From Anoplolepis gracilipes (taxonomy: Eukaryota; Arthropoda; Insecta; Hymenoptera; Formicidae), in the NCBI RefSeq assembly GCF_047496725.1, contig NC_132979.1, forward strand, positions 6,216,501-6,280,500: a stretch of DNA of 64,000 nucleotides, in the 5' to 3' direction. Below, piece after piece: positions 1 to 12,800 of the stretch. The notes under the pieces are model-generated. The model searched no databases. It was not told where the DNA came from and was given only the letters and a program-made list of their open reading frames with translations. Made by a program: the position numbers and the translations under genes. Positions within the stretch are counted from its first letter, which is position 1. Each line of letters opens with the position of its first letter.

Positions 1-3000
1 AAAGTTGATGGTGACGCGCGGGACAGCGAAACGAGCGTTAAAGTCACTCAAGAGACCTCCACCACCGAGGAGGTTATCGATCAGGTCTCATCCTCGAGCA
101 CGACCGTGGTACGAGATTCGAAAACGGTCATCGACGAAGGTCAACTGTCCACGACGACTCGTCCTCGTGATATCACGCCGGGGAAAGTCGCCGCGGACAC
201 GACGGATTTCGTCGGCAAAGAGAAACATTCGAAAGGACCAGTTCGTTACTCGAAATTCGGCGATTCGACGTGGGACGGGAGTTTTGTCGTGGAAAAAACT
301 CCGACCCAGAAAAAACGACGTAACGATTCCGACACCGTAACATTTCGCGGTGATAACGTCGCGGAAACGATCGAGAGAAAAGATTTTCGCGAAAAGAGCG
401 TGGACGGTACGTACGAAAAGGAGTCGTCCGAGAGCGTGCGCGTCGTAAAAGGCGCCACAGATAGCACCAGATTTATTTCCGAGGAGCGACGTGACGTAAG
501 TAAAGAAAGTTTGACTCGTATCGACGATGCGTCTCCGACGAGAAACAGGGAAGAACATCCTGCTCGCGTATCCAGCCCGTCTCATCGAAGGGTCGTTAGA
601 CCCGGCGATTCCACGTGGAACGGTGAATTTGTTTATGAAAGACCAAAACAAGATGATGCGAAAAAGCGTTCTGCCGCGGATGTTACTGTCGTTAGACGAA
701 CGGAGAAACATCATGATTCCGTGGACGTTCAAGATGTCACCGAAGAACAGAACGTATCCGAGTCGGTTTCTTCTTCCTACATCGTCGAATACGCCATCTC
801 TAATGACAAGAAGAATGTCGAGAAAGTTACATCAGTGTCCGAGGTAATTCTTGAGGAAGATGTTACCGAGGATAAAACGACGCAAACGACGCGTAGTGCA
901 GAAAGCCCCGAGAGACCGTCAAAACCAGAAACAGGCTCGCGCTGTTATAAACCTGGCCAGTCCACCTGGGACGGTACCTTCGTCTATGAGCAACCCAAGA
1001 CGCCTGATAGCCGAAAACCGTCAGATAAGCGTACAGTGAAGACCATCGATATTCGGGATGTTACGGAAGACAATTCGATTAATGATGCCGACGTCACGAG
1101 TACCTCTTACATTGTCGAACATTCATCGAGCCAGCAGAGTTTTTCAGACATCAGGGATGCCAGTCTCACATCTACGATTTACGAGACGGTCGTTTACGAG
1201 GGACGTCCTGTTGAAATGACAATCCGATTCGACAAGGATACATCTCAAAGCCAAGTTTCAAATGTCAAGGAACGTCAGCCTAGTCTTTCTCCGCGTCTTA
1301 CGAGTCCCGAGAAGACACCCAAGGACAGAGATTTGCGAAGTACCAAGCCAGGATCGTCCACGTGGGACGGAACCTTTGTGCTGGAGAAATCACAAGAGAA
1401 GAAACGACCGCCCAGCAGAGAATCCACCGATGGCGGACCATCGGAAAAATCTCGTCCAGCTGACAGCAAAGAGACATCCGTGACCACGTCGAAGAAACAT
1501 GTCAGCGAGACCATCGATCTTCAAAATATTACACAGGACATATCTGGCACGTCGGAGATTGTAGAGTCCGTTATTGTGGAACAATCGGAAACGCGCGAGA
1601 GTTACACAGATTCGTCGAATCTCGATTTTTCAACGACTTCCGTTGAAACTGTCATCATTCGCGATGGTCAACCAGTAACGACACAGAAAACAGTGACTAC
1701 TATTCAAGAAGGACCGGCGAAGGGGTCATCTACTGATAACATAATCATCGACGTTAAAGGGAATAAAACTCCCGAGAAGAAGAAGGAGCCTCATACGGAC
1801 GATAAAAATTATCGGCCTACGAAACTAGGATCGTCAACGTGGGATGGATCGTTCGTATACGAGAAATCAGACGAGAAGAAAAAGATATCGAAAGCTACAC
1901 ATATTGGAATTGATAAACGTAGTCCGACTAAAGAAAAACCGGTTGTTACCGATCACAAAACAGTTACAATATTGGATACATCGAGAGATAAAACGAGTGT
2001 TGCTGCTGATTATTCTACGAGCTCTACGACCGTTGAACAAACTTTCGTTACCGATTCAAAGACATACGATATATCGAAAACTTCTATCGAGGAAGATAAA
2101 GCGCACATCGATTACGAAAGATCGAAACAGCCTATCGACGAGAGGCCTAAACCGTCACCGCGACAGCGTCCGGAGGATGCTAAGAAACCTAAGGATGAAG
2201 AACCACAAAAAAGTCCGACCGAAAGAACATATCGACCGTCGAAGCCAGGCGCCTCCACTTGGGACGGATCTTTTGTATACGAGAAACCAAAAGAGAAACC
2301 GGGAGATAGAAAGGTAGCGAAAGAGACTGTCAAAATTACGGATAAACAGAGTCCAATTAAAGAAAAACCACGTGACGTCACTGATCACAGAACGTCTATC
2401 ACGATACTGGATACTTCGAGGGACGTAACAAGTACTGCCGATTATTCTACGAGCTCCACCACCGTCGAGCAAACCTTTGTCACCGACTCAAAGACATATG
2501 ACGTATCGAAAACCTTCATCGAGGAGAGCACGCAGGATAAAGTGCACGATAGACCGAGACAGCCTATCGACGAGAAGCTCAAACCGTCACCGCGACAGCG
2601 TCCGGAGGATGTTAAAAAACCTAGAGATGAAGAACCGCGGAAAAGTCCGGATAGATCATATCGACCGTTGAAGCCAGGCGCCTCCACGTGGGACGGTTCT
2701 TTCGTATACGAAAAACCGCAGGAAAAATCGCCCAAGAAACCAACAAAAGCGATCGAGGAGCCGAGAAAATCGCCAGATGAGAAACCGATCTCTCGAAAAG
2801 AGCCGGATGAGAAGACACCGCGACAGGATGTCACCGAGAGTCAATATATCAAAGACGTCACTGATATCACATACGAGGATATCACGCGCACGTCCGAGGC
2901 AGTGCAGCGATCCTCTTACGTAATCGATCAGTCTTCAAGTTTTACTTCCGTGCAAGACGAGCGTGTCATCACTGAGTTTACCGTCGATGCACGCAAGGAT

Positions 3001-3003
3001 GTG
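1..3003 (+). CDS. Gene 1 exon with seven STWDG repeats (5' end outside window)
   Basis: An open frame of 1,001 codons runs from base 1 to a donor (GTGAGT) at 3004 and ends in phase 0. Continuing past it soon reaches a stop at 3067-3069. The peptide is highly charged and Ser/Thr-rich with no predicted hydrophobic segment. A core of the form K-P-G-x-S-T-W-D-G-x-F-V-Y-E occurs seven times, with the Trp regions near 266, 612, 963, 1359, 1836, 2256 and 2685. The spacing is 350-480 bp, filled with Asp/Lys/Thr-rich sequence and recurring R-D-V-T-E and I-V-E motifs. I do not recognise this repeat as a named domain. The conserved Trp and aromatic residues in a disordered background suggest short linear binding motifs. 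It belongs to the same gene as the SAXO-like part because the phase-0 junction fits and the RDVTE style continues across it. Confidence 0.85.
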
Positions 3004-4212
3004 GTGAGTAACTATGAGACATTAAAATGCTTCTTTATTACCTATTTGCAGTTGGAAATTGTTATTTAAAACTGCGACTCGCATGTTTATAATTTTCCGG
3101 AATAATATTTATAAAATATTACAAATACAACTTAACTTTCTTTTTATAATTATTTCAAGAAATATAAAGATAATAAGTCAAATCTTATATACAGGATGTC
3201 CGGTCGCGATCCTCCCATAGCTCAAGGGCAGATAGAGCAGGTCAAACATATATATACATATATATAAAATATCGTTTGCTGAGCGTTTTTAATTAATAGT
3301 TTAATAATTATTGCGCAAATCGCAAAATGGTAGAGGACTTTTATGTTCAGTTTGACTTGCTCTATCTGTTCTTGAGTTATGGGGCGGTCGCGACCAAACA
3401 CCCTGTATATATATTTTTAAATGCCCCTATATCTAATACTTCGATAATTGACGGAGGCCAGATGTCGGGCAAATTAATAAAAATGTTATTGAGAGAGACA
3501 CTTTGAGCTCAGTCCTTGCTCGAACGATACTTTCACTTACCATTCGGGCGAAGGCTAGTATGTTCACGAGTGTGTGGCGTCGTCGAAAATAAATCTGACG
3601 TAATATTCGCAGCGGGACAGTGGAGGGTCAAGTGTGTAGGGGAAGGAGGAGAATTCGTTTTTTGTTTAATCATGTGAGACGGACAGACAGATTGTGTTTC
3701 TGATCTGAATTTCTGCACGATCGAATCCTGATTCGTCAAACCAATATAAAGCTTTGAGCGAAAATCGATATTTCACAGATGAAAGCACACTCGAAACCTA
3801 TCGTGCCTCAATCGTTATACATATTATATAATCGCTTTGCATTATCCCAATACGCGCGATTCAGAAATTTACGACGCATTCCAGAAATATTATCACTGCT
3901 ATTCGAGAAGTCGACTCGTGATAACCTTTGCTTTTTATTAAAGACAAAGTGGACTTTGATATTTATAATTGTGATTTAAAATGTTTTCTTTTTCCTCTTC
4001 CCCCATCTCTAAGAAAACCGTCCATACATTTTAGCACAATTATTTTAAAAGAAAAATTATTTTAAAAAATTATTTAATTATTTTAAAATAATATTATGTT
4101 ACTAAAATATTATTACGTAATGTTATATGATACGAGGATTATCACATACTCCGATAAAATTATGCTTTGAATACATTATGTTAGATGGTATTGGCGTGGA
4201 GATATCTTCAAT

Positions 4213-4259
<47 letters not shown>

Positions 4260-7200
4260 CTCTCTTTCTCTCGATCGTTATTATTCATTGTTATTATTTA
4301 TTATTATTATACTCATTAAAGGGAATGCATATACAAAAAAAAATTATTACGACTGTTCATACCGCAGATAAGAGTCCTCGGGATCACCTCTGGCGTGTGC
4401 CGCGGGCACACAAGTGTAATCATCTGCAATCAAGTTCAATCGAGCGCGCGCAAAGTGACAATAATTGCATCCGATATCAGGAAATTCGGCAGTGATGTCA
4501 CCGTCCAATGTAGTCCGCTTAATGCACGACCAATTGAATTTCACGCGTGTTCCGCCTCGCTTATCGCGCGGTCGCCTCATTCAAGTGCCATAGAAATCTT
4601 ACAATTAATTAAGAGACGCCACGTTGAGAAAGAGAAAGAAAGAGAGAAAGAAAAAAGAGAGGAAGAGACACGTGTACATTAATGTCACTTATCACGCCGA
4701 TTATAGCATCCATAACAGCGTTAAATAACGCTAAAAATGATAACGATATGACAGTGAAAGATCGCACGTTTCCGATAAATTCTCATTCTATCTACGATAA
4801 GCACTGATACGCTATATAATTTAATATTGATGTTCCGTAATCAGAAAATAGACAATCGCGGCATCAACGAGTTTTACACAGTGACCGTGTCGCTTTGGCT
4901 AAAAGTTTTCATAGAAATGTCGGTCGATATCGAACGTAAAGGTAAATGTCAGGAACAACACTTTGGACTTTACTATTACTCGTAGAACATTAGTACTCTT
5001 ACAATACACTATATTTAAGACTTTCAGTAGAAGCAGCTAATTTTTAATCAGACTTTCCATTCGATTTTTTTTTAATTCTTGTTTTTCTCAACTTGCCTTT
5101 TTTTTTTTTTTTTTTTTTTTAATAAAAGGGAGCTATTCGATCTTTTTCTACCGCGCTCCATTTTCTCGCAGTTAGGTAAGTTCTTAAAACCTCGTCTCGC
5201 ATAAAATTTTATGATTAACGTGCACCTTGCTTATTAAAGATTCTCAACGCTCGATACTTCTTGCCGTTAACGACAGTGAACTTCCTTAACCGGAGATTCG
5301 CGGAACAATCTGAAACTTCATCCTACGTTCGCATAGCGTTTCGCGGGAATATCGGGATCGACGCCCCGAAGTTCATTCAATGTTCTATAGTTAGAATGCT
5401 CAAATGCTTCGCTTAAGAATACCTAGTTAATACAACAACGGCTTATCGCTAATAATTTATGGTGCATTTGCAGCGAGCGAATTAAAAATAGAACATTAGT
5501 AACCTATTACACGGACAATTCGTTTCCCTAGTTCGTTCCAATTTTCACAGCCGTGACTTTACTCCGGAGTCTCGAGATGATCGATAAAATGCTTTAGCGC
5601 TTACACACGTATTTCCCGTCGGTATCGTTTCATCTATCTTGAGTAAATATGTGTGTATGTTGTGTGTACATTTGTCTATATGTTGAATAGATATCGCGAA
5701 AAAAAAATCTTCAAGACTTCTAAAAGATTTCTCGAGGAAATTCTCTTCGATTCTATCTATTTAAACGAAGATGCTCAACGAAGAATGCACTTGCGTCACT
5801 TGTGATTTCCATCTACCATCTACCATCTACCATCTACCATCTCCACGTGACGTCGTTAACTGGAACGATCCATTTCGATACCATACACAGTTTACACGGA
5901 CTGTTTTTGATTGTTCAACATGCAAACAGCTATACAGAGAGCGTGTCCTACTTGCATCGAGATGCGATGATGTGAACAGCGTGATATCTGTGAACACACG
6001 TGATCGCGTTTCCTCGCTGAATCGGTATTACTATTTTATGACGACGCGAGACGTGCAACGCCTGTATTATGACATCGATAAATACGTGATATTTTATTAA
6101 CGAAACGCGATCGTAGTTCTTTCAAACGAGAATCCGCCGGCAGACTTTCACTCACTCTATGAAAAACTAATGGCGCAGAAATACGTTAATTTTTTTTTCT
6201 TTAACAAGTTTTTTTTCAAGAGAGAAAATTATGCTCGTCGCGCGAAAACTCGTGGAACCGAAATTATGTAAACGAGCTTCATTATGAGCGACTCGCTCGT
6301 CGATATCAACGTCAAGGACGGGCAATCAGCTTAAAGACCCAAGCTGCTTTAACCGCTAATTAAACGCCAAAACTTCATTTTGACGTGCTTTATGCGAATT
6401 ACGCTCGAGTGTTAAAAACGGAGAGTAAAGGATTTGGCTAACAGTATCAGCAAACGTTATTTGCTTCGTTATAGAGTTACTGCGTCAAGTTGGAGAACGA
6501 GCGTGCTTGTGACTATAATGAGGAGCTCCAACAGACCGAAAATAGATGCGCAAAATTTTTAAACGAATGCATAATGTAGCGCGATACGATAATGTAGAAT
6601 TTTAATGTACGTTTTAAAATGTTAAAATTCGATGAAAGATTAAAAGTTATGAAGCGGAAGATACTTTAAAATCTTTTACATTTAATTTAAATAAAAAAAT
6701 AAAAATTCATCGACGAAAAATATTCAAGGTTTTAAAACACGCATGCCAATAAAATAATCTTTTTTTATAATAAATAAATAATTGTTTACATCGACACGTA
6801 CAATATTATATATTAATTCCAGTTCCCGTCTATTTTTGGAAGTCGTATACAAAACGATGAGAATTATATTAAAACAATGAAACCGAATTACAAAAGTACA
6901 ATTTGATGATTCGACAAGCGTTACACGATATGTTGTAAGCATAAAAGCCACATGTGCACCAATCTCGTGTTACCTGCATTCCGTCAAACTAAGCACCACC
7001 GGCGTTATACTAATCTCGCTTATGCCCGCGGCGCTCATTATGCATCTACGTTTGAAGCCCGGTAATGAACGCCTACGGAAAAACGAAGCCGCATTTACGT
7101 CGTTATTACGCCTTGCAATCTGTGTTAACGTGCTGTCAAGACGTTTATCGCGGACGATTAGCATACCGATCGTCACGATCGTAATTCTACGTTTTTTTTT

Positions 7201-9750
7201 TTTTTCTTTTAAATCATTGTTATGACATTGACTTTCGGAAAATGTGCATAGCGCTATCGTAAAGTCATTACGAACAAAGTAGTGTCAAGTTCGTAAGTGG
7301 CATAGCTAGCGAATGCATAACTGATCGTCTCCGTTTCCTGACACTTCCTACCACTTTTTACGCTACATCAATTCGAATACTTGGTCATAACATGTCTAAA
7401 GCAAAGTATATATATACTCATAATGTATATATAATATAATCCTAGACAGATATTAATTTGCAGAAGGCTGATAATGCTCGATATAGTTCATGTAATAATT
7501 AACATCACAGTTTGCACTACGCGTTATTGTAGTAATTATTGACAGAATGATAATTATGGCGACTATTGACCGTATTAAGATATCGCAAGTGGATATTTCT
7601 CGCTATTCCGTTATCTCTAGATTATAATAGATTATAATTTTATAATCAATAGAATCGAAGAAGTAGGTAATTTGTTTTTGTCGAAATTTTCAGAGAGATG
7701 TCACCGAGTCAACGAAGGAATTTATCGACAAAGAGCAGGTGACTAGCATGGTAGCGCGAGATGTCGTCGATGACACTCGATTCGATGCCGTCACCGGCTC
7801 GGAACTCCAATCTCCAGCGAGTTCCACAAAGAAGCCATCGCCGGAGCGGCCCGGTTATCCTCGCGGAATACCTGGACTCAGGGAGGACGATCGACCGAAA
7901 CCAATTCCCGCCGCTGGAAAACCCAGTCGACCTTCGCAGCGCGAAAAAAGTCCTCAGCGATCGGCGGAACACGATAGGTGAATAAGAAACATGAATAATA
8001 TATTTTTATTTAATTTTTTATATAATTATGTATTATTATACACTATATTATGATATAATATATCTCTCATTTTATTTACTTGTTTTTCTCTCGATAATAT
8101 TTCAAAATAAGAAAACATAAAAAAGAAGAAGAGACAACTGGCGAAAATTATATATATTTATAATTTGTTGAAAAGACCTACTAAAGCCCGAGCAAAGTCA
8201 CCTGAGAAGCCTCGTGATTATACATCGCCGACTAGAAAACCGCAACCAGCGGCCGGCAAGCCGAGTTGGTCTGCGGAGAAGCCTGAAAAACCAACGAGAC
8301 CGGAACAAGATGACAAGCCGAAACGAGGAGATCAAATTTCAGATTCTGTCGACGAGGACACAAACGGCCCTAAACCGATACCGGATATACTTTCGAAAAT
8401 CCCCTTGAAGGAACAATGTATTTGCGAGCTTTGTACTTGCGGGTAAGTCTTGCGTTGTGTAATCTAAAATTTTTTTCTTACATGAATATACACGGAAAGA
8501 GAAACTGATATAATTAAATTTTAATCTGAATTACATATTGCTCATTAGATCAAAAATTTTTTATTTCACCTTTTTTTCGCTCTTTAATTTCTCTAATTTT
8601 CTAATTACTTTTACATCAACAATTTTAATATATCGCGAGGAATATAATTAACAACTATAGCCAGCGCGAGTATGATTTAATTTAACTTATCTGCACGTTC
8701 GCTGCGGAGATGAACATGACTGACCTACTTTGAAACACCATTAACAAGATCAGAATACAAAACTTGTCGGAGTCGAGATACAAATTCAGGAGAGAAATAC
8801 AGGAGATTGTCTTCAAGGCCATCTTTTGTACTCTAATAAATTTATTGGAATGATCTATTCAAAGCTGGACGTACATTTGCAGTATACAACTATATCTACC
8901 GTGCTCTTTAATGTTATCATAATACAAGATATATTATTCTTACTGCTTTTCATACACACAAGTATGATCACAAGTTTGTTATCAAAAGAGTTTACTTTTT
9001 TCCCATTACATTATTTTTAATCTAATTAGTAATAAATATAACTAATAAATTACTAATAATTACTAATAAAAGTTGTAATATTTCTGTTTAATACGATTCA
9101 AATTTTGTTGTAAAAAATAGCAAATAATTATTTAATATTGTTGTATATTTATGTAGTATACCAGATATACTACTTTTACATTTTCCCACACTCGAGATTA
9201 CACTTTATTATCAAAAGAACTTATCTTTTTTTTTATGTGATAATTAAATTATTTTTTATTATCACTGAATATTCTCATTCAATATGGTTTAATTTTTGCT
9301 ATAAAAATATTGATAACAATTTCATTAAAAAAAAAGGCATATCTTACCTACATCTTTTTCAGAACACTCTATATACGTATGCATAATGTGCAAAAGTAGG
9401 ACACGAGACAGATCCTTTTACGGCAAGTTGTTTCTGGGCGATGGCAAGTCACATCGCACAGGATTCCTTCCTTATTCGAACTTTTTCCAACGTACCTTTA
9501 TATGACAATGACGAATCGCATAAATTTCAGATACAACTTTGGTAATTGAGTTAGACATACCATCATTTTTGAAGGACATTTAGTGCCTCTTCCAAGAAAA
9601 ACGGTTGATTATTTAAAACAAGATTAATGTTGCAACACTTTTAGTTTCCTTTTTAAATTTTTGACGTACGAAAATATCAAGAGGCGAAAAGAAAGTTAAA
9701 CCTCGACTTAAGCATATGGCTTTTTCAATAATGATGTTAATTACGTGATG

Positions 9751-9802
<52 letters not shown>

Positions 9803-12800
9803 ATACGCGTGTAAACTAACCGTCTTGTCAGATTGAAAATCTTGACCTAGATAAAGGCGTAGATAGATTCGCGAGCGAGAGACGTAAACTCGCGGAAAAT
9901 TAGTCGTGTCGTGACCGTCTCTAGAAGTAATTTTTGTCTATTTGCTAGCGATTAGTCGTCGGAAATTTCTACGTAAGTCTGCTTAACTTTGAGAGATCTG
10001 ATATAATTTCTCTCTTCTGGTTTAACACGGCTCTAAAGGAACGTTCAGAACGCGTCACATGTAACGCAAAGTTTTATCCAATAAAAAATACATGAGAATA
10101 TACTCGGCTTTCTGAGACCAAGTCTGACATTTACGGAATTGCATTCCGACAGTAAAAAGAAGAGTAAGAAAGAATGACAATGATTGGAAATGTCGATACT
10201 GCTCAATATAGTTGTACAAAAGTAGGATATCCCATATACGCGAAATCACACTCTCCAAATAAGTCGAATTGCTCTGCATAAAATATTGGCAAGGATACTC
10301 GTTCCTTTTTTTTCTCTCGTCATCTACGTGTAAACCGATTGCCTTTGAAATATAAAATATCTCCATCGGAATGATGCATGTCTCTCAAAAAGGAAAGATG
10401 TTTTTCATTAATTAATAACGATCAATGTCAAAAAAAAAAAATTTATAGCCGACAGTATCGTACAACATTTTTTATGCAATCGTGTTGTACAAATATTTGT
10501 TTAATATTTTTGTCTATAATCAGACCAAAGAAAGTGTCTAATTAATTGAACATGTATTAATAACAGTTTACTTATGTCACATTACGTATGCATTATTATA
10601 AATTGAGTCCTATTAAGTAAAATGATTTATCGTATCGTAATTCTCACATTATTTAAAAATATTTATCTTTAATAATATGTAATATGTATATGATATCAAA
10701 GATAAAATTTTATTATGATATCTAATATGATATCATTAAAATGCCGTGTATTGAATGAATTAATCATTATAATCTGAAAACTTGATGAGCTTCATTAAAA
10801 AAGAGTGACGTCTATAATAATACGTACAAGTAGTTGCGTGACAATAACTGCTTATAGGTTCGCAATTACATGAATCCAGGATATAGTTTTTGCTACAGAT
10901 TACAATGAGATCATGATTCCATTTCTCTATCCATCTTGCGCGCGGTAATGGCGTGCTGCAAATATTAACTTCGAGAGTAACGAGACATTTAAAATCACGA
11001 CACAAGCGCGCGCAGAGACCTTTATACTCATTATAAAAGGATTGATGCCCTTTTGCGTCATATTTAAATCTGTGTATGCACCGAGCCTTTGTCATGCGCC
11101 AGCTTCGTTCGAACGAATACAAAAGCGGATAACAAGAATTTTCTGCGAAGAGAAAACGCTCTTCTTTCTCTTTATTAATATTAAACAGGTATATATATAT
11201 ATATATATCGTCGTACTAAATACATAAGAGTATAGGTGGAATGTTTTTTAATAAAATATGGATATTTCTATTTTTTAATATGGATATGCAAAAGTTTTTC
11301 TTTTTTTTATCTTTTTTTGTTTTTTTAGCAAAACAAAAATGTTTTTTCAAAGCATACTCATTTCTCATAGCAGCTAAGAATTGTCGCAGACATTGAATTT
11401 ATTTTTATTCTGAATTCTAATAAATGATAATATTTTAGACGTCATCGCTGCCCGCACAATTTACCTCAAGAGTTTGAGTTTCCTTACGAAGAGCCGGTGC
11501 ATACCGTGACTTCCTATCGCCAGGATTACGATGAAAAACACGTGGAGAAGCAAACGAAATATTATCATGAGGATCATCTGCATACAGAAGGCGAGTTTAT
11601 CGGCTATAGGCGAGACGATTATGTGGCTACTAAAGGCGAGAGAATGCCGATTAAAAAACCACAAGACCATCTCAAGCCTGAGGGTGAATTCGTCAAAAGA
11701 CCGAAAGAAGAGGCACCTACGAGAGGTGAGAGGGCACCTGTGAGGAAACCACAGACAAGCTTGAAACTCGAAGGAGATTTTGATAGTAAGTTTTAACATT
11801 TGCTTGAGTTTTCATTGAACTGTCATTTCTTTACTATAAATTTTATTCACAGATACAGACACACACACACACACGCACACATCATTTAGCGATTTTTAAA
11901 CGTAGCAAATTAAATATTCTTGTGTAAAATTGTCTGCATATTATATGGAAAAAAATGTTATCACTTTCTAGCTACGACAACAACAGAGCTGGTTTTCACT
12001 GGTACTCCGGGCGAACGACCAACCCCAGTACGTCGCAACACTTACACAAAGATAGAGGGTGATTTCGTTGATGAAACGACTACGCGGTCTCAATATATTG
12101 ATCATCGCAATATTCAACGCGCTGAGATCATCAAACGAACAGACAACCTCACTGTAGGAGAGGGTGAATTTACTGTTAGTATCTTGAGATCTTAATTATC
12201 TTGATAATAAATATGTCGAAAAAAATTATCTCTGTCGAAGAAAGAAAATTGTCTTTGCTTAAAATATTTATAAGATTATTGTAATCCTTCCTATTTTCTT
12301 TCATCTTTATTACTGTCGTTATTAAAAAAAATTATATTTCAGGGTACCTCTCATATAAAGGAAGATTTTCAGACTCATGTTCTCGAGCGTGAGCCTCAGC
12401 GACCGAAATATCCAGAAGACATCGATCGATTTTATAGCAAAACTGATATCACAGATAGCATTACAACCACCCAGGAGCAATATCGAACTTTCGATCAGAC
12501 GGATTACAAAAGCACTGTTGTTGTTAGAAGAGCTGATAATTTGAGACCCGAAGGACCCTTCGAAGCATTGCCTCATACGAAAGATGATTATATTATACCG
12601 ATATTGCCACGCAGGCCGGAATTACAGAAACCTAAAGATAATTTAAAACCCGAAGGTCCTTTTGAAGGCCGACCTAAAGATGATTATAAACCTACCAAAG
12701 GTGAACGCGCTGACGTTAAACGACCTGAGGATAACTTGAAACCAGAGGGACCATTCGAAGGTCGACCTAAAGATGATTATTCACCTAAACGCGGCGAACG

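Larger units (their letters stand above)
3004..7693 (+). other. Gene 1 intron, 4.7 kb
   Basis: Donor GTGAGT at 3004 and acceptor TTTTCAG ending at 7693. The intron is AT-rich with no supported exon. It contains an inverted-repeat element (3191-3406), a CT microsatellite (4218-4272), a T-run near 5099-5120 and five tandem 7-bp CCATCTA units (5809-5843). Short open frames here have no recognisable content. Confidence 0.75.

Noticed and set aside
5771..6100. 109-codon + strand frame containing the CCATCTA repeat
   Set aside because: The repeated Leu-Pro-Ser-Thr-Ile-Tyr-His section is the translated minisatellite; no other coding signal.
10760..11122. 120-codon minus-strand frame in the gene 1 intron
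   Set aside because: No recognisable domain, promoter or splice context; looks like chance in AT-rich sequence. A transposon remnant cannot be excluded.
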